This document shows, piece by piece, positions 1 through 7,897 of a stretch of DNA of 64,000 nt (within the stretch, counting starts at the first letter, position 1; every line of letters begins with the position of its first letter). The position numbers and the translations under genes were made by a program. The notes below the pieces were generated by a model. The model had not been told where the DNA came from. It worked only from the letters and a program-made list of their open reading frames with translations, and ran no database searches. Source of the stretch: JBALVT01 sp045110675 (GTDB lineage: Bacteria > Pseudomonadota > Gammaproteobacteria > Pseudomonadales > Halieaceae); assembly GCA_045110675.1 (NCBI GenBank), contig JBGCGJ010000019.1:1-64000 (forward strand), read 5' to 3'.

Positions 1-118
1 AACGCACCTGCTTTGAGTTTTCCGACAGCTGAAACCCCACAAAAACAAGGGACAGTATGATGGCAACGCCACCTATGATTTCCGCCAAGTGGGCCCAGTC
101 TTGGAGCGAGCGCTTCAT
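1..118 (-). CDS. Cassette-borne one-TM hypothetical protein (5' end only)
   Basis: The frame starts at an ATG at 116-118, 7 nt after an AGGAG ribosome binding site, and runs off the left window edge, so only about 39 codons are visible. The visible part begins MKRSLQDWAHLAEIIGGVAI and holds one hydrophobic helix followed by a polar QLSENSK segment. That layout (short amphipathic start, one TM helix, then Q-x-x-x-N-x-K) matches the next cassette gene at 296-820. It has a leader of about 100 nt after the attC site at 225-303. Function is unknown; it is probably a membrane-anchored protein with a cytoplasmic tail. The call as a gene is fairly secure from start, RBS and similarity to its neighbour. 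Confidence 0.7.
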   Translation of the reverse strand, partial: MKRSLQDWAHLAEIIGGVAIILSLVFVGFQLSENSKQVR

Positions 119-224
119 AAGTGTTGCTCCTTTCCTATCATTGTGTATGTATTCATATCTTTCACTAGATTAATGTACGAGATTTTCCGTGCCGGCTCGA
201 ATCTTCGCGGCAATTTGGGACTCG

Positions 225-303
225 ACACATAACGCTTCAAGCAGGGGCCGCTGGTAAGCGGTCCCGGCGCGAAGCGCCCTTGCTGCCTTGATTTGTTATG
301 TGT
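225..303 (-). other. attC recombination site 1
   Basis: The outer arms ACACATAAC and GTTATGTGT are perfect inverted repeats and contain the R'' (AAC-ending) and R' (GTT-beginning) integrase cores. Inside them the L'' segment ATCAAGGCAG pairs with CTGCTTGA, leaving one unpaired G. Such an extrahelical base is the hallmark that orients attC recombination. A variable, GC-rich imperfect stem fills the middle. The total of 79 bp is within the usual attC range. The stop codon of the gene at 296-820 is the TAA of the R'' core. Confidence 0.8.
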
Positions 304-820
304 CTTCACTCACACCATCTGAGTCGCGCATTTTCGATAGAGCCTCAGGAGAAGATAGGGGGCCAACTTCAGTCGCCGCCGCATCAACAATCTCTCGAAA
401 GTCTTCCCTATAAGTACTTTTCCTAAGATTCCAATAATTCCGCACTCCGACTGAGCCCATGTGCATCGCTATTTGCTGATAAAGACCGCTCCAGCTTTCC
501 TCAGAAAAATTTCCACTCTTGTATTGAAAATAAGCATGCTCCCAATGTCTGAGAGAGCCATTAATCCAGAATGCATACTGTGAAAGCTCTTCATCACTTA
601 AGGATGACGGGTCATTGCCAGCCTTGACAACAAGGTACGGGATATTGGTATGTGATACACCAATAATGCCAGAGCTGGTCGAGTCAGAGATTCCCTGCTC
701 AGTATTTGCCTTCATTGCCTTGGTGTTCTGCTTTATCTGGACAGCCAAATAGACAAGTGAAATCAGCACTGCTAAAGCACTCAATATCTCGGTGACTGCT
801 GTAATCAATTCCAAATTCAT
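296..820 (-). CDS. Cassette-encoded one-TM hypothetical protein
   Basis: A 174-residue protein of unknown function. Residues about 5-28 form one hydrophobic helix (ILSALAVLISLVYLAVQI), followed by the polar motif QNTKAMKANTEQ and a soluble, mainly helical region rich in Trp/Tyr (RHWEHAYFQYKSGNF). Similar short proteins, with one TM helix near the start and a Q-x-x-x-N-T-K stretch, are common in marine bacterial genomes without assigned function. The ATG lies 17 nt after attC 2 and the stop codon is inside attC 1, which fixes it as the cargo of a single gene cassette. It shares its N-terminal plan with the partial gene at 1-118, so the two may be distant paralogues. Confidence 0.8.
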   Translation of the reverse strand: MNLELITAVTEILSALAVLISLVYLAVQIKQNTKAMKANTEQGISDSTSSGIIGVSHTNIPYLVVKAGNDPSSLSDEELSQYAFWINGSLRHWEHAYFQYKSGNFSEESWSGLYQQIAMHMGSVGVRNYWNLRKSTYREDFREIVDAAATEVGPLSSPEALSKMRDSDGVSEDT

Positions 821-836
821 GTATCAGCCTCGCTAA

Positions 837-920
837 GCACATAACGCCTACATGTGGGGCGGGCCACGAAGTGGACCGTCCCAGCAGCCGAAGGCTGCGC
901 CACGATGTACTTGTTAGGTG
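837..920 (-). other. attC recombination site 2
   Basis: On the minus strand the site starts with CACCTAAC (R'') and ends with GTTATGTG (R'), inverted repeats with one mismatch. The inner arms TACATCGTGG and CCACATGTA pair with one unpaired C, the extrahelical base expected of attC. A long imperfect GC-rich stem lies in the centre. The length is 84 bp. It shares the GCGTTATGTG end with attC 1 but not the central sequence, as usual for cassettes of different origin. Confidence 0.8.
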
Positions 921-923
921 GAA

Positions 924-1166
924 TCATGATGTGCTGCGCCTGTTTTTTGAAGCACGTTCGTTACCCTGTTTAAAATGCCCGGTTAACTTGGCCATAAGCA
1001 ACTGAGCCTCCTCCGAGTTACATGATTCGACTTTGTTCAAGAACTTTTGCGCCGCCCTTTCTTTGAGCGTTGCAATTCCTTTTCCATCTGAGAATAGCTG
1101 CACGGTACCGCTTTTGGTCTCTCGATAAGTAAATCGACTCGGCTCACCGGGGTTCTCTCGGGTCAT
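924..1166 (-). CDS. Small cassette-encoded hypothetical protein
   Basis: An 80-residue, charged, soluble protein with no signal peptide or membrane segment and no family I recognise. It starts MTRENPGEPSRFTYRETKSG and ends in a basic, Ser/Arg-rich tail. The ATG is 8 nt after the core site at 1175-1182, and a purine-rich GGTGGAA may serve as the ribosome binding site. The TGA stop falls 3 nt before attC 2. It is the first cassette after the boundary core and has a consensus TATAAT just upstream (1188-1193), so it is well placed to be expressed. The evidence that it is a gene is its cassette position, not homology. Confidence 0.65.
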   Translation of the reverse strand: MTRENPGEPSRFTYRETKSGTVQLFSDGKGIATLKERAAQKFLNKVESCNSEEAQLLMAKLTGHFKQGNERASKNRRSTS

Positions 1167-1174
1167 TGAAATTC

Positions 1175-1193
1175 CACCTAACAGCTAATTATA
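1175..1193 (-). other. attI-like core site with adjoining -10 box
   Basis: On the minus strand GTTAGGTG (1175-1182) has the GTTRRRY form of an integron core. It lacks the paired R''/L'' arms seen at the two attC sites, as expected for an attI or for the last boundary of an array. Five bases upstream is a perfect TATAAT (minus strand, 1188-1193). No good -35 hexamer is seen, so the promoter is tentative. Another same-orientation GTTAGGT occurs near 1265-1271. Confidence 0.5.
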
Positions 1194-1538
1194 GGGAACG
1201 GTCTCATATCTCTGCTTTCCCTGTATGTTGATTTTCTCCGACCTTAAAAAAATCAAAAGGCCATACCTAACAAGAGCTTATCCCCCTGGAGTAATTTCAG
1301 CAATCAAGTTATAAAGAACCTTCAACCTCATTCAGACATCTATTTCGTCCACACCAGAAAGAGCCTGTTCGCCAAAAAACCCATGAATAACAAAGCAGTA
1401 GACGAAATATATTTTTGAATAGCGCTAATTCCGCTGAAAAACGGTAGTTCTTTTGCCCCCACCAATCCACCGCCACTTCCCTACACGCGACATTGTTCGC
1501 TATGATATGAAAAGACACCGCAATGCAAAGGAGTCGCT
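1183..1538. other. Intergenic region, no integrase seen
   Basis: About 350 bases between the cassette boundary and the gene at 1539. I see no supported gene: the short open frames here lack ribosome binding sites and recognisable composition. An integron integrase would be expected on this side of an attI, but no tyrosine-recombinase motif could be read. The only core-like element is a second GTTAGGT (minus strand) near 1265-1271. Confidence 0.5.
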
Positions 1539-1883
1539 ATGGGCAAAGTGTATGAGTTCCCATCACAGCAGGTTCAGGGGCTTGGGTATCTTGATAAGGA
1601 ACTGCGAAAACTTCTCGAAAGCAAGGGCGCCGATCAGCAACTGATCGACTTTGCCGCCACTCAACTCACCGATATTTATGCGCAGCTGAGCGAATCGGAA
1701 CAGTATATTTTTTCTCTTACTGTGCCAGCGGGAATGTCTGAGGAAGATCGTGAAGATTTAAACCAGCAAATCAATGTGGGGCTTGAAGGAATTCGACAGG
1801 AGAATCATGCCATGATGGTTAAGCTGGTTGCTCAGCTAGTATTGGCTGAGGTTCGTTTATATCAGCACGAACACGGAGACTAA
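1539..1883 (+). CDS. Conserved hypothetical protein, 114 aa
   Basis: A small acidic, helical, cytoplasmic protein that I do not recognise. The ATG is preceded by AAGGAG at suitable spacing. The sequence has no signal peptide or TM segment and is rich in Gln, Glu and Leu (for example DIYAQLSESEQYIF and MVKLVAQLVLAEVRL). It ends 10 nt before the convergent greA gene. It could be a small adaptor or structural protein; no function is assigned. The good RBS and gene-like composition support it as real. Confidence 0.75.
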   Translation: MGKVYEFPSQQVQGLGYLDKELRKLLESKGADQQLIDFAATQLTDIYAQLSESEQYIFSLTVPAGMSEEDREDLNQQINVGLEGIRQENHAMMVKLVAQLVLAEVRLYQHEHGD

Positions 1884-1893
1884 CTCTGACTTT

Positions 1894-2370
1894 TTAGATA
1901 TGTTGTACCTGATCAATTTCGTATTCTATTTCACCGCCAGGCGCTCGCACTACAACCACATCACCTTCCTGTTTGCCTATCATCGCTCTGGCGATAGGCG
2001 ATCCAACGGAAATTAAATTTTGCTTCACGTCGGCTTCATCTTGGCCGACGATTCGGTAGGTAACGGTTTCGTCCGTGTCTACATTCACCAAATCAACCGT
2101 TGTGCCAAAAATCACTTTGCCGGTTTTGGGAATGGTGGTCACGTCAATCACTTGTGCGCCCGCCAGTTTGCTCTCGATCTCCATAATGCGACCCTCGGCA
2201 AAACTTTGCTGCTCGCGGGCGGCATGATATTCGGCGTTTTCTTTTAGGTCGCCGTGTTCGCGAGCTTCGGCAATGGCTTGGATAATTCGCGGTCGGTCGA
2301 CCCGCTTAAGTTGTTCAAGCTCTTCTCTAAGGGCCGCTTCTCCGGCTTTGGTCATTGGTACGCCGCTCAT
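1894..2370 (-). CDS. greA: Transcription elongation factor GreA
   Basis: A 158-residue GreA, the secondary-channel factor that makes stalled RNA polymerase cleave its backtracked transcript. The N-terminal coiled coil carries the hallmark AREHGDLKENAEYHAAREQQ, including the acidic tip, and the C-terminal FKBP-like domain has VGQDEADVKQNLISVGSP. The length is standard. Its ATG overlaps the carB stop codon (ATGA), so it is translationally coupled as the last gene of carA-carB-greA, an order common in gammaproteobacteria. MSGVPMTKAG matches the usual start of the family. Confidence 0.97.
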   Translation of the reverse strand: MSGVPMTKAGEAALREELEQLKRVDRPRIIQAIAEAREHGDLKENAEYHAAREQQSFAEGRIMEIESKLAGAQVIDVTTIPKTGKVIFGTTVDLVNVDTDETVTYRIVGQDEADVKQNLISVGSPIARAMIGKQEGDVVVVRAPGGEIEYEIDQVQHI

Positions 2371-5300
2371 GATCCTATACTCCTGTGCAGTTCCTGCAAC
2401 CTGCGAACCTTTTTGTCACCCTCTTGCTTCAGAGACATGCAAATCGCCTCCGCCGCCGTCAAAGTTGTAGTATAGAACACCCTGTGAGCTTCGGCACTTG
2501 CGCGGATAGGGGCTGAATCAGCAATGGCGCGGCGCCCCTCGGTAGTGTTTACAATCAGATCCGCTTCGTTATTTTTGATGACGTCTACTATATGCGGGCG
2601 CCCTTCCAGTACTTTATTGACTCTTCGTACTTCAAGGCCCGCAGCTTCCATCGCGTCAGCCGTTCCACCCGTCGCTGCCAGTGTGAAGCCTAGCTCTACA
2701 AGATTACGTGCAACCTCTACTGCGCCGGGCTTGTCCACATCTCTCACGGAGATCAGTGCTGTTCCGCTGCGCGGCGGTGGTGCACCAGCGGCTAGCTGCG
2801 CTTTGGCAAAGGCGTCGGGGAAGTTATCGCCTGTGCCCATCACCTCTCCGGTGGATTTCATTTCCGGGCCGAGAATGGGGTCGACACCGGGAAACTTGTT
2901 AAAGGGCATCACCGCTTCTTTAACTGAGAAGTAAGGAGGAACAATTTCTGTGGTGAAGCCTTGTTCTTTCAGCGTCTGGCCCGCCATGCATCGGGCGGCA
3001 ATTTTTGCAAGCGAGACACCAATGCACTTGGAAACAAACGGCACGGTTCTGGATGCGCGTGGGTTTACCTCAATCACAAAGATTTCATCGTCCTGCCAGG
3101 CGAGCTGCACATTCATCAAGCCCTTTACGCCCAGCTCCAATGCCATTTGTTTTATCTGTCCGCGCATCTCGTCCTGCACTTTAGGGTCGAGACTGTAAGG
3201 CGGCAGGGAGCAAGCCGAATCACCGGAGTGAACACCCGCCTGTTCTATGTGTTGCATGATGGCGCCAATCACAACTTCTTCGCCATCGGATACCGCGTCA
3301 ACGTCCACTTCAATCGCTGCGCTTAAGAAGCTGTCCAGTAATACGGGAGAATCATTGGAGACCTGCACAGCAGTTTGCATATAGCGCAATAAGTCCTCTT
3401 CGCGATACACAATTTCCATCGCTCGCCCACCCAGTACATAGGAAGGGCGCACCACCAGGGGATAGCCAATCTTAGCGGCCGCCGCCACCGCTTCATCGGT
3501 ACTGCGAACAGTGGTGTTTTCGGGTTGCTTTAAACCCAGCTTTTGTATCATCTGCTGGAAACGTTCGCGATCTTCCGCTCTGTCAATTGCATCCGGAGTG
3601 GTACCGATGATTGGCACGCCTTCCGCTTCGAGAGCTCTGGCCAGCTTTAAAGGCGTTTGGCCACCAAATTGCACTATCACACCCTTGGGTTTTTCAAGAG
3701 CGACAATTTCCAGGACGTCTTCTAAAGTTACCGGTTCAAAATACAATCGATCAGAAGTGTCGTAATCAGTGGAAACCGTTTCGGGGTTGCAGTTAACCAT
3801 AATGGCTTCGTAGCCATCTTCGCGCATCGCTAACGCCGCATGCACGCAGCAATAATCAAATTCAATACCTTGGCCAATTCGGTTAGGTCCACCACCCAGT
3901 ACCAATATCTTGTCCCTATCACTCGGCAGTGCTTCGCACTCCTCTTCATAGGTGGAGTACATATAGGCCGTGGCCGATGCGAACTCTGCGGCACAGGTGT
4001 CTACTCGCTTGTAGACAGGACGAATGTTCAAACTCTGACGATGTTGACGAACGTCGCCCTCGGCAACATTGAGCAGCACTCCCAGGCGAACATCGGAAAA
4101 GCCCTTGCGCTTCAGCGCATACATTTGAGCGTGATCCATTGAACTGAGCGTGACACGCTTAAGACTGTTTTCCGTGTCGATAATATCTTTGATCTGTACC
4201 AGGAACCACGGATCTACGCCCGACAACTTGTAGACTTCATCAATGTCCATCCCAGAGCGAAACGCATCTCCCAAATACCAGATACGCTCTGGCCCTGGAT
4301 TGGTGAGCTCTGAAATCAACTCATCACGGAGGTCTTCGTTGTCCACATCGATCATGTGCTCGAAACCGGAAGAGCCCACTTCCAAACCTCGAAGTGCTTT
4401 CTGCAGGGACTCCTGGAAGGTTCGGCCGATAGCCATCACCTCACCCACAGATTTCATTTGAGTGGTTAGGTGCGAATCCGCCCCTTCAAACTTCTCGAAG
4501 GCAAACCGAGGTATTTTCGTCACAACGTAGTCAATGGACGGTTCAAAAGAGGCAGGAGTAGCGCCGCCGGTGATATCGTTTTGAAGTTCGTCCAGGGTAT
4601 AACCAATAGCCAGTTTTGCGGCCACTTTGGCGATGGGAAAGCCGGTAGCTTTGGATGCCAACGCCGAAGAGCGCGACACTCTGGGATTCATCTCAATAAT
4701 TACCATACGACCCGTTTCGGGATCTTGGCCAAACTGCACGTTTGAACCGCCGGTCTCCACACCGATTTCACGCAGTACTGCCAGCGAGGCGTTGCGCATA
4801 ATTTGGTATTCTTTATCCGTGAGGGTTTGCGCCGGAGCTACAGTGATCGAATCTCCGGTGTGTACTCCCATGGCATCGAAGTTTTCGATGGCGCAGACAA
4901 TAATGCAGTTGTCATTTTTATCACGCACCACTTCCATCTCGAACTCTTTCCAACCGATCAGGGATTCATCGATCAGAAGCTCTGTCGTCGGCGACAAATC
5001 CAAGCCGCGCGTACAGATGGTTTCAAACTCGTCGCGGTTGTAGGCGATGCCGCCACCGGAGCCACCCATGGTGAACGAGGGGCGGATAATACAGGGGAAC
5101 CCTATTTGGTCGAGTACCTGGTAGGCCTCTTCCATACTGTGTGCGGTGGCGGATCGGGGTGTTGCCAGGCCAATACGCTTCATCGCATTGTCGAACAACT
5201 GTCGGTCTTCGGCCATGTCGATGGCTTCCGCTGTCGCTCCGATCATTTCTACGCCGTGCTTTTCAAGCACCCCTTCACGGGCTAAGTCCAAAGCGCAGTT

Positions 5301-5588
5301 CAGGGCTGTCTGTCCGCCCATGGTCGGTAACAAGACGTCTGGCTTTTCGACTTCAATAATTCGTTCGACGGTACGCCACTCAATCGGCTCTATGTAGGTG
5401 GCATCGGCCATTGCCGGGTCGGTCATTATGGTCGCGGGGTTGGAGTTCACCAGAATCACCCGGTATCCCTCTTCACTCAGCGCCTTACAGGCCTGGGCTC
5501 CGGAATAATCAAACTCGCAAGCCTGGCCGATAATAATCGGGCCAGCACCCAGAATCAGTACGCTTTCAATATCAGTTCTTTTTGGCAT
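2367..5588 (-). CDS. carB: Carbamoyl-phosphate synthase large subunit
   Basis: 1073 residues, the normal length. CarB uses ammonia channelled from CarA, bicarbonate and two ATP to make carbamoyl phosphate for pyrimidine and arginine synthesis. The two homologous ATP-grasp halves are visible, each opening with an ATP/nucleotide-binding loop (LILGAGPIIIGQACEFDYSG; LVLGGGPNRIGQGIEFDYCC) and each having a PRxSRSSALASKATG or PRASRTVPFVSKCIG segment. The C-terminal MGS-like allosteric domain (about 940-1073) has GGTADAMEAAGLEV. It lies 6 nt after carA and overlaps greA by 4 nt. Confidence 0.98.
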   Translation of the reverse strand: MPKRTDIESVLILGAGPIIIGQACEFDYSGAQACKALSEEGYRVILVNSNPATIMTDPAMADATYIEPIEWRTVERIIEVEKPDVLLPTMGGQTALNCALDLAREGVLEKHGVEMIGATAEAIDMAEDRQLFDNAMKRIGLATPRSATAHSMEEAYQVLDQIGFPCIIRPSFTMGGSGGGIAYNRDEFETICTRGLDLSPTTELLIDESLIGWKEFEMEVVRDKNDNCIIVCAIENFDAMGVHTGDSITVAPAQTLTDKEYQIMRNASLAVLREIGVETGGSNVQFGQDPETGRMVIIEMNPRVSRSSALASKATGFPIAKVAAKLAIGYTLDELQNDITGGATPASFEPSIDYVVTKIPRFAFEKFEGADSHLTTQMKSVGEVMAIGRTFQESLQKALRGLEVGSSGFEHMIDVDNEDLRDELISELTNPGPERIWYLGDAFRSGMDIDEVYKLSGVDPWFLVQIKDIIDTENSLKRVTLSSMDHAQMYALKRKGFSDVRLGVLLNVAEGDVRQHRQSLNIRPVYKRVDTCAAEFASATAYMYSTYEEECEALPSDRDKILVLGGGPNRIGQGIEFDYCCVHAALAMREDGYEAIMVNCNPETVSTDYDTSDRLYFEPVTLEDVLEIVALEKPKGVIVQFGGQTPLKLARALEAEGVPIIGTTPDAIDRAEDRERFQQMIQKLGLKQPENTTVRSTDEAVAAAAKIGYPLVVRPSYVLGGRAMEIVYREEDLLRYMQTAVQVSNDSPVLLDSFLSAAIEVDVDAVSDGEEVVIGAIMQHIEQAGVHSGDSACSLPPYSLDPKVQDEMRGQIKQMALELGVKGLMNVQLAWQDDEIFVIEVNPRASRTVPFVSKCIGVSLAKIAARCMAGQTLKEQGFTTEIVPPYFSVKEAVMPFNKFPGVDPILGPEMKSTGEVMGTGDNFPDAFAKAQLAAGAPPPRSGTALISVRDVDKPGAVEVARNLVELGFTLAATGGTADAMEAAGLEVRRVNKVLEGRPHIVDVIKNNEADLIVNTTEGRRAIADSAPIRASAEAHRVFYTTTLTAAEAICMSLKQEGDKKVRRLQELHRSIGS

Positions 5589-5594
5589 AGGGCG

Positions 5595-6737
5595 TTAACT
5601 TTTTCCGGTGGCGGCAGCCATCAATTCAATAAAGTGATCAAACAAGGGGGCGGCATCGTGCGGACCCGGGCTGGCTTCAGGGTGCCCCTGAAAACTGAAA
5701 GCATCTTTGTCGACTCGGTGAATTCCCTGCAAGGTGTGATCAAACAAGGACTTGTGGGTCACCCGAAGATTTGATGGCAGGCTCTCTTCATCCACCGCAA
5801 AACCATGGTTCTGACTGGTGATCAATACAGTGCCGTCATCCAGATTTTGCACAGGGTGGTTGGCACCGTGGTGGCCGAATTTCATTTTCACCGTTGCGGC
5901 ACCACTGGCCAGTGCCAACAACTGGTGCCCCAGGCATATACCAAACACCGGCACATCGGTTTCAAGAATATCTTTGATCGCCGAAATGGCGTAATCGCAA
6001 GGTTCGGGATCACCTGGTCCGTTGGAAAGAAACACTCCGTCGGGGCTCATGGCCAACACTTCGGCTGCGGGCGTCCGGGCAGGCACTACGGTCAGACGAC
6101 AACCTCGGTCTACCAGCATTCGCAATATATTGCGCTTCACTCCGTAATCATAGGCGACAACATGATAGGGAAGGTCTTCAGCAGCGCGTTCGGTATGCCC
6201 CGCCTCGCGCTCCCAACTACCCTCGGTGAAAGCGTAGCGCTCCTGCACCGTCACCTCTTTGGCAAGATCCATGCCCTTGAGCCCGGCAAAACTGCGAGCC
6301 TGCTCGAGAGCCTGCTCTTCGTCAATATCGGTCCCCGCCACGATGGCGCCACTCAATGCACCCTTCTCTCGCAGTATTCGCGTAAGGCGACGGGTATCGA
6401 TATCGGCAATGGCAACGACGTCGTTGCGTACCAGATAATCCGAAAGAGTTTCCTGATTGCGGTAATTACTTGCCATCAAAGGCAAATCGCGAATGATTAA
6501 ACCGGCGGCCCAGATCGCGCGAGACTCCTCGTCTTCCGGGTTAGTACCTGTATTGCCAATATGGGGGTAAGTTAAAGTCACCATCTGGCGCGCATAGGAG
6601 GGATCGGTGAGAATTTCCTGGTAGCCGCTCATGGCCGTATTGAACACCACTTCACCGACCGAGCTGCCTTGAGCACCAATCGCAACGCCTCTGAAAACAC
6701 TACCATCGGCGAGTGCCAATATGGCTGGACTGACCAA
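5595..6737 (-). CDS. carA: Carbamoyl-phosphate synthase small subunit
   Basis: Glutaminase subunit that feeds ammonia to CarB. The C-terminal class I amidotransferase domain has the nucleophile in GICLGHQLLALA and the His/Glu pair in FQGHPEASPGPHD. The N-terminal domain starts PAILALADGSVFRG. I choose the TTG at 6735-6737 (380 residues) because a perfect GGAGG lies 5 nt upstream at 6743-6747. The ATGs at 6747-6752 overlap this ribosome binding site and would add five residues unlike the family start. It is the first gene of carA-carB-greA; see the promoter and leader hairpins upstream. Confidence 0.95.
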   Translation of the reverse strand: MVSPAILALADGSVFRGVAIGAQGSSVGEVVFNTAMSGYQEILTDPSYARQMVTLTYPHIGNTGTNPEDEESRAIWAAGLIIRDLPLMASNYRNQETLSDYLVRNDVVAIADIDTRRLTRILREKGALSGAIVAGTDIDEEQALEQARSFAGLKGMDLAKEVTVQERYAFTEGSWEREAGHTERAAEDLPYHVVAYDYGVKRNILRMLVDRGCRLTVVPARTPAAEVLAMSPDGVFLSNGPGDPEPCDYAISAIKDILETDVPVFGICLGHQLLALASGAATVKMKFGHHGANHPVQNLDDGTVLITSQNHGFAVDEESLPSNLRVTHKSLFDHTLQGIHRVDKDAFSFQGHPEASPGPHDAAPLFDHFIELMAAATGKS

Positions 6738-6782
6738 GCAAACCTCCATCAAACTTCGGCGATAACCCTCGCTGCGCGCTCG

Positions 6783-6819
6783 AAAAAAAGCGAGATGGGA
6801 AGCCTCATCTCGCTTTTTT
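6783..6819 (-). terminator. Terminator-like hairpin in the carAB leader
   Basis: GCGAGATG (6790-6797) and CATCTCGC (6806-6813) form a perfect 8-bp stem with an 8-nt loop, flanked by A7 and T6 runs. On the minus strand it is followed by seven U residues, the form of an intrinsic terminator. It lies between the predicted carAB promoter and the carA start, so on that strand it would stop carAB transcription unless bypassed. It also has a T run on the plus strand, but no plus-strand gene ends here. Confidence 0.7.
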
Positions 6820-6839
6820 CAACTATTCAGCTCTGGTTA

Positions 6840-6886
6840 TTCACAAGGCAATTACGAGTCCCGGAGCGCTGACCGGGGCTTGTGAA
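6840..6886 (-). promoter_or_regulatory. Upstream hairpin of the carAB leader RNA
   Basis: On the minus strand TTCACAAG and CTTGTGAA form an 8-bp outer stem enclosing an inner CCCGG/CCGGG stem. It begins a few bases after the predicted start of transcription and ends 20 nt before the terminator-like hairpin. Such a pair of structures is the usual layout of a leader that controls premature termination. No leader peptide with runs of one amino acid was seen, so the signal is unknown. Confidence 0.45.
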
Positions 6887-6898
6887 ATCTGGCGGATG

Positions 6899-6927
6899 AT
6901 TTTAGGCGATAGCACCCTAGCTGTCCA
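6899..6927 (-). promoter_or_regulatory. Predicted carAB-greA promoter
   Basis: On the minus strand a TGGACA -35 (6922-6927) and a TAAAAT -10 (6899-6904) are separated by 17 bp. Each matches five of six sigma-70 consensus bases. Transcription would begin near 6891 and give a structured leader of about 155 nt before the TTG of carA. Confidence 0.6.
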
Positions 6928-7016
6928 TAGTGAGCGCCATTCAAAACGACATTCAGCGAGAAAGAATTGGCATCACAACAGCCAGTGCCCTAACTCACAT
7001 CGCAGCGATAAAGCAC

Positions 7017-7044
7017 TTGCTTTAAAAATGAAATTCCTTATGAT
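7017..7044 (+). promoter_or_regulatory. Predicted promoter of the SDR-TetR-ACAD operon
   Basis: TTGCTT (7017-7022) and TATGAT (7039-7044) with a 16-bp spacer. Transcription would start near 7051, 25 nt before the ATG at 7076. This agrees with that start and argues against the in-frame ATGs at 7028-7048, which would precede or coincide with the transcript start. Confidence 0.45.
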
Positions 7045-7075
7045 GGCTTTGATCCGTTTTTCCCACGAGACTTCA

Positions 7076-7897
7076 ATGGCCTACACCACAGGAAAACTGG
7101 CGGTCATCACCGGTGCCGGCTCGGGCATTGGCCGCGCATTAGCACAACAACTGAACCTTGACGGCTGCACGCTATTACTCAGCGATATTGACGCTGCGGG
7201 GCTGAATGAGACCCAGTCATCTCTCACACGCCAGGATGTTCCAGCCAAAACTGAGGTAGTGGATGTCGCCGACAAAGCGGCCGTGCACAAATGGGCCGAG
7301 GATATCGAAGCCGAATTTGGCCATATCGATATTCTTATCAACAATGCCGGCGTCGCCATGACGGCGACCGTTGAAGAAAGCCAATATGAGGATATTGAGT
7401 GGCTCATGGACATCAACTTCTGGGGCGTGGTCTATGGTACCAAGGCATTTCTGCCTCTGTTGCGCAATAGTCAACACGGGCATCTGGTGAACATATCCTC
7501 AGTGTTCGGTATCGTCGGTATCCCCACACAATCCGCGTACAATGCAGCCAAGTTCGCTGTCCGCGGCTACACCGAGGCACTTCGCCACGAGCTGAACGGC
7601 AGCAATGTTCATATTTGCTGTGTTCATCCCGGCGGCATCAAAACCAATATCGCTCGTAATAGCCGCAGCTTACCGGGAGCAGACCGAGAGGCAGGCAACG
7701 CTCGTTTCGACCAAATGGCCCGCACCACGGCAGAATCTGCTGCGCGTCAGATAATCACCGGGATTGAAAAACGGAAAGTGCGCCTGTTAATTGGTGCGGA
7801 CGCAAAGTTTCTGTCTTTCGTATCGAGACTCTTTCCAGCCCACTATGCACGCCTTATACCGGGCATAGACAAAGCACAGGAAAATCCTCCAACGTGA
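7076..7897 (+). CDS. Short-chain dehydrogenase/reductase
   Basis: A 273-residue classical SDR. The NAD(P)-binding GAGSGIGRA lies near the N-terminus, followed by NNAG and the catalytic Ser and SAYNAAKFAVRG (Tyr-x-x-x-Lys). The Asp in LLLSDIDAAG after beta-2 suggests NAD(H) preference. The C-terminal RLFPAHYARLIPG is typical of SDRs found beside lipid-degradation genes. It overlaps the TetR gene by 4 nt (GTGA) and leads a plus-strand operon with two acyl-CoA dehydrogenases and a transporter, so it probably oxidises or reduces an intermediate of the same pathway. The start at MAYTTGK is chosen from the promoter position and family alignment. The exact substrate is unknown. Confidence 0.88.
   Translation: MAYTTGKLAVITGAGSGIGRALAQQLNLDGCTLLLSDIDAAGLNETQSSLTRQDVPAKTEVVDVADKAAVHKWAEDIEAEFGHIDILINNAGVAMTATVEESQYEDIEWLMDINFWGVVYGTKAFLPLLRNSQHGHLVNISSVFGIVGIPTQSAYNAAKFAVRGYTEALRHELNGSNVHICCVHPGGIKTNIARNSRSLPGADREAGNARFDQMARTTAESAARQIITGIEKRKVRLLIGADAKFLSFVSRLFPAHYARLIPGIDKAQENPPT

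Larger units (their letters stand above)
1..1182 (-). mobile_element. Integron gene-cassette array (partial), read right to left
   Basis: Three small minus-strand genes of unknown function are separated by two attC-like recombination sites (225-303 and 837-920). Each gene sits in the compact way typical of cassettes: the 296-820 gene ends with its stop codon inside the R'' core of the next attC and begins 17 nt after the previous one. A lone core site (GTTAGGTG on the minus strand, 1175-1182) marks the right boundary. The array continues past the left edge. No integrase gene lies in the 350 bases to the right, so this is either the distal part of an integron, one with its intI elsewhere, or a CALIN-type cluster without an integrase. 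Confidence 0.75.

Noticed and set aside
115..309. Minus-strand open frame between the first two cassette genes
   Set aside because: It runs through attC 1 and overlaps the better-supported start at 118 in another frame, so it is probably non-coding leader and attC sequence.
1309..1518. Short minus-strand open frame beside the cassette boundary
   Set aside because: It has no ribosome binding site, is short, and shows no integrase-like or other recognisable motif.
5805..6500. Plus-strand open frame of about 230 codons opposite carA
   Set aside because: It is a shadow of a well-conserved housekeeping gene and has no start signals.
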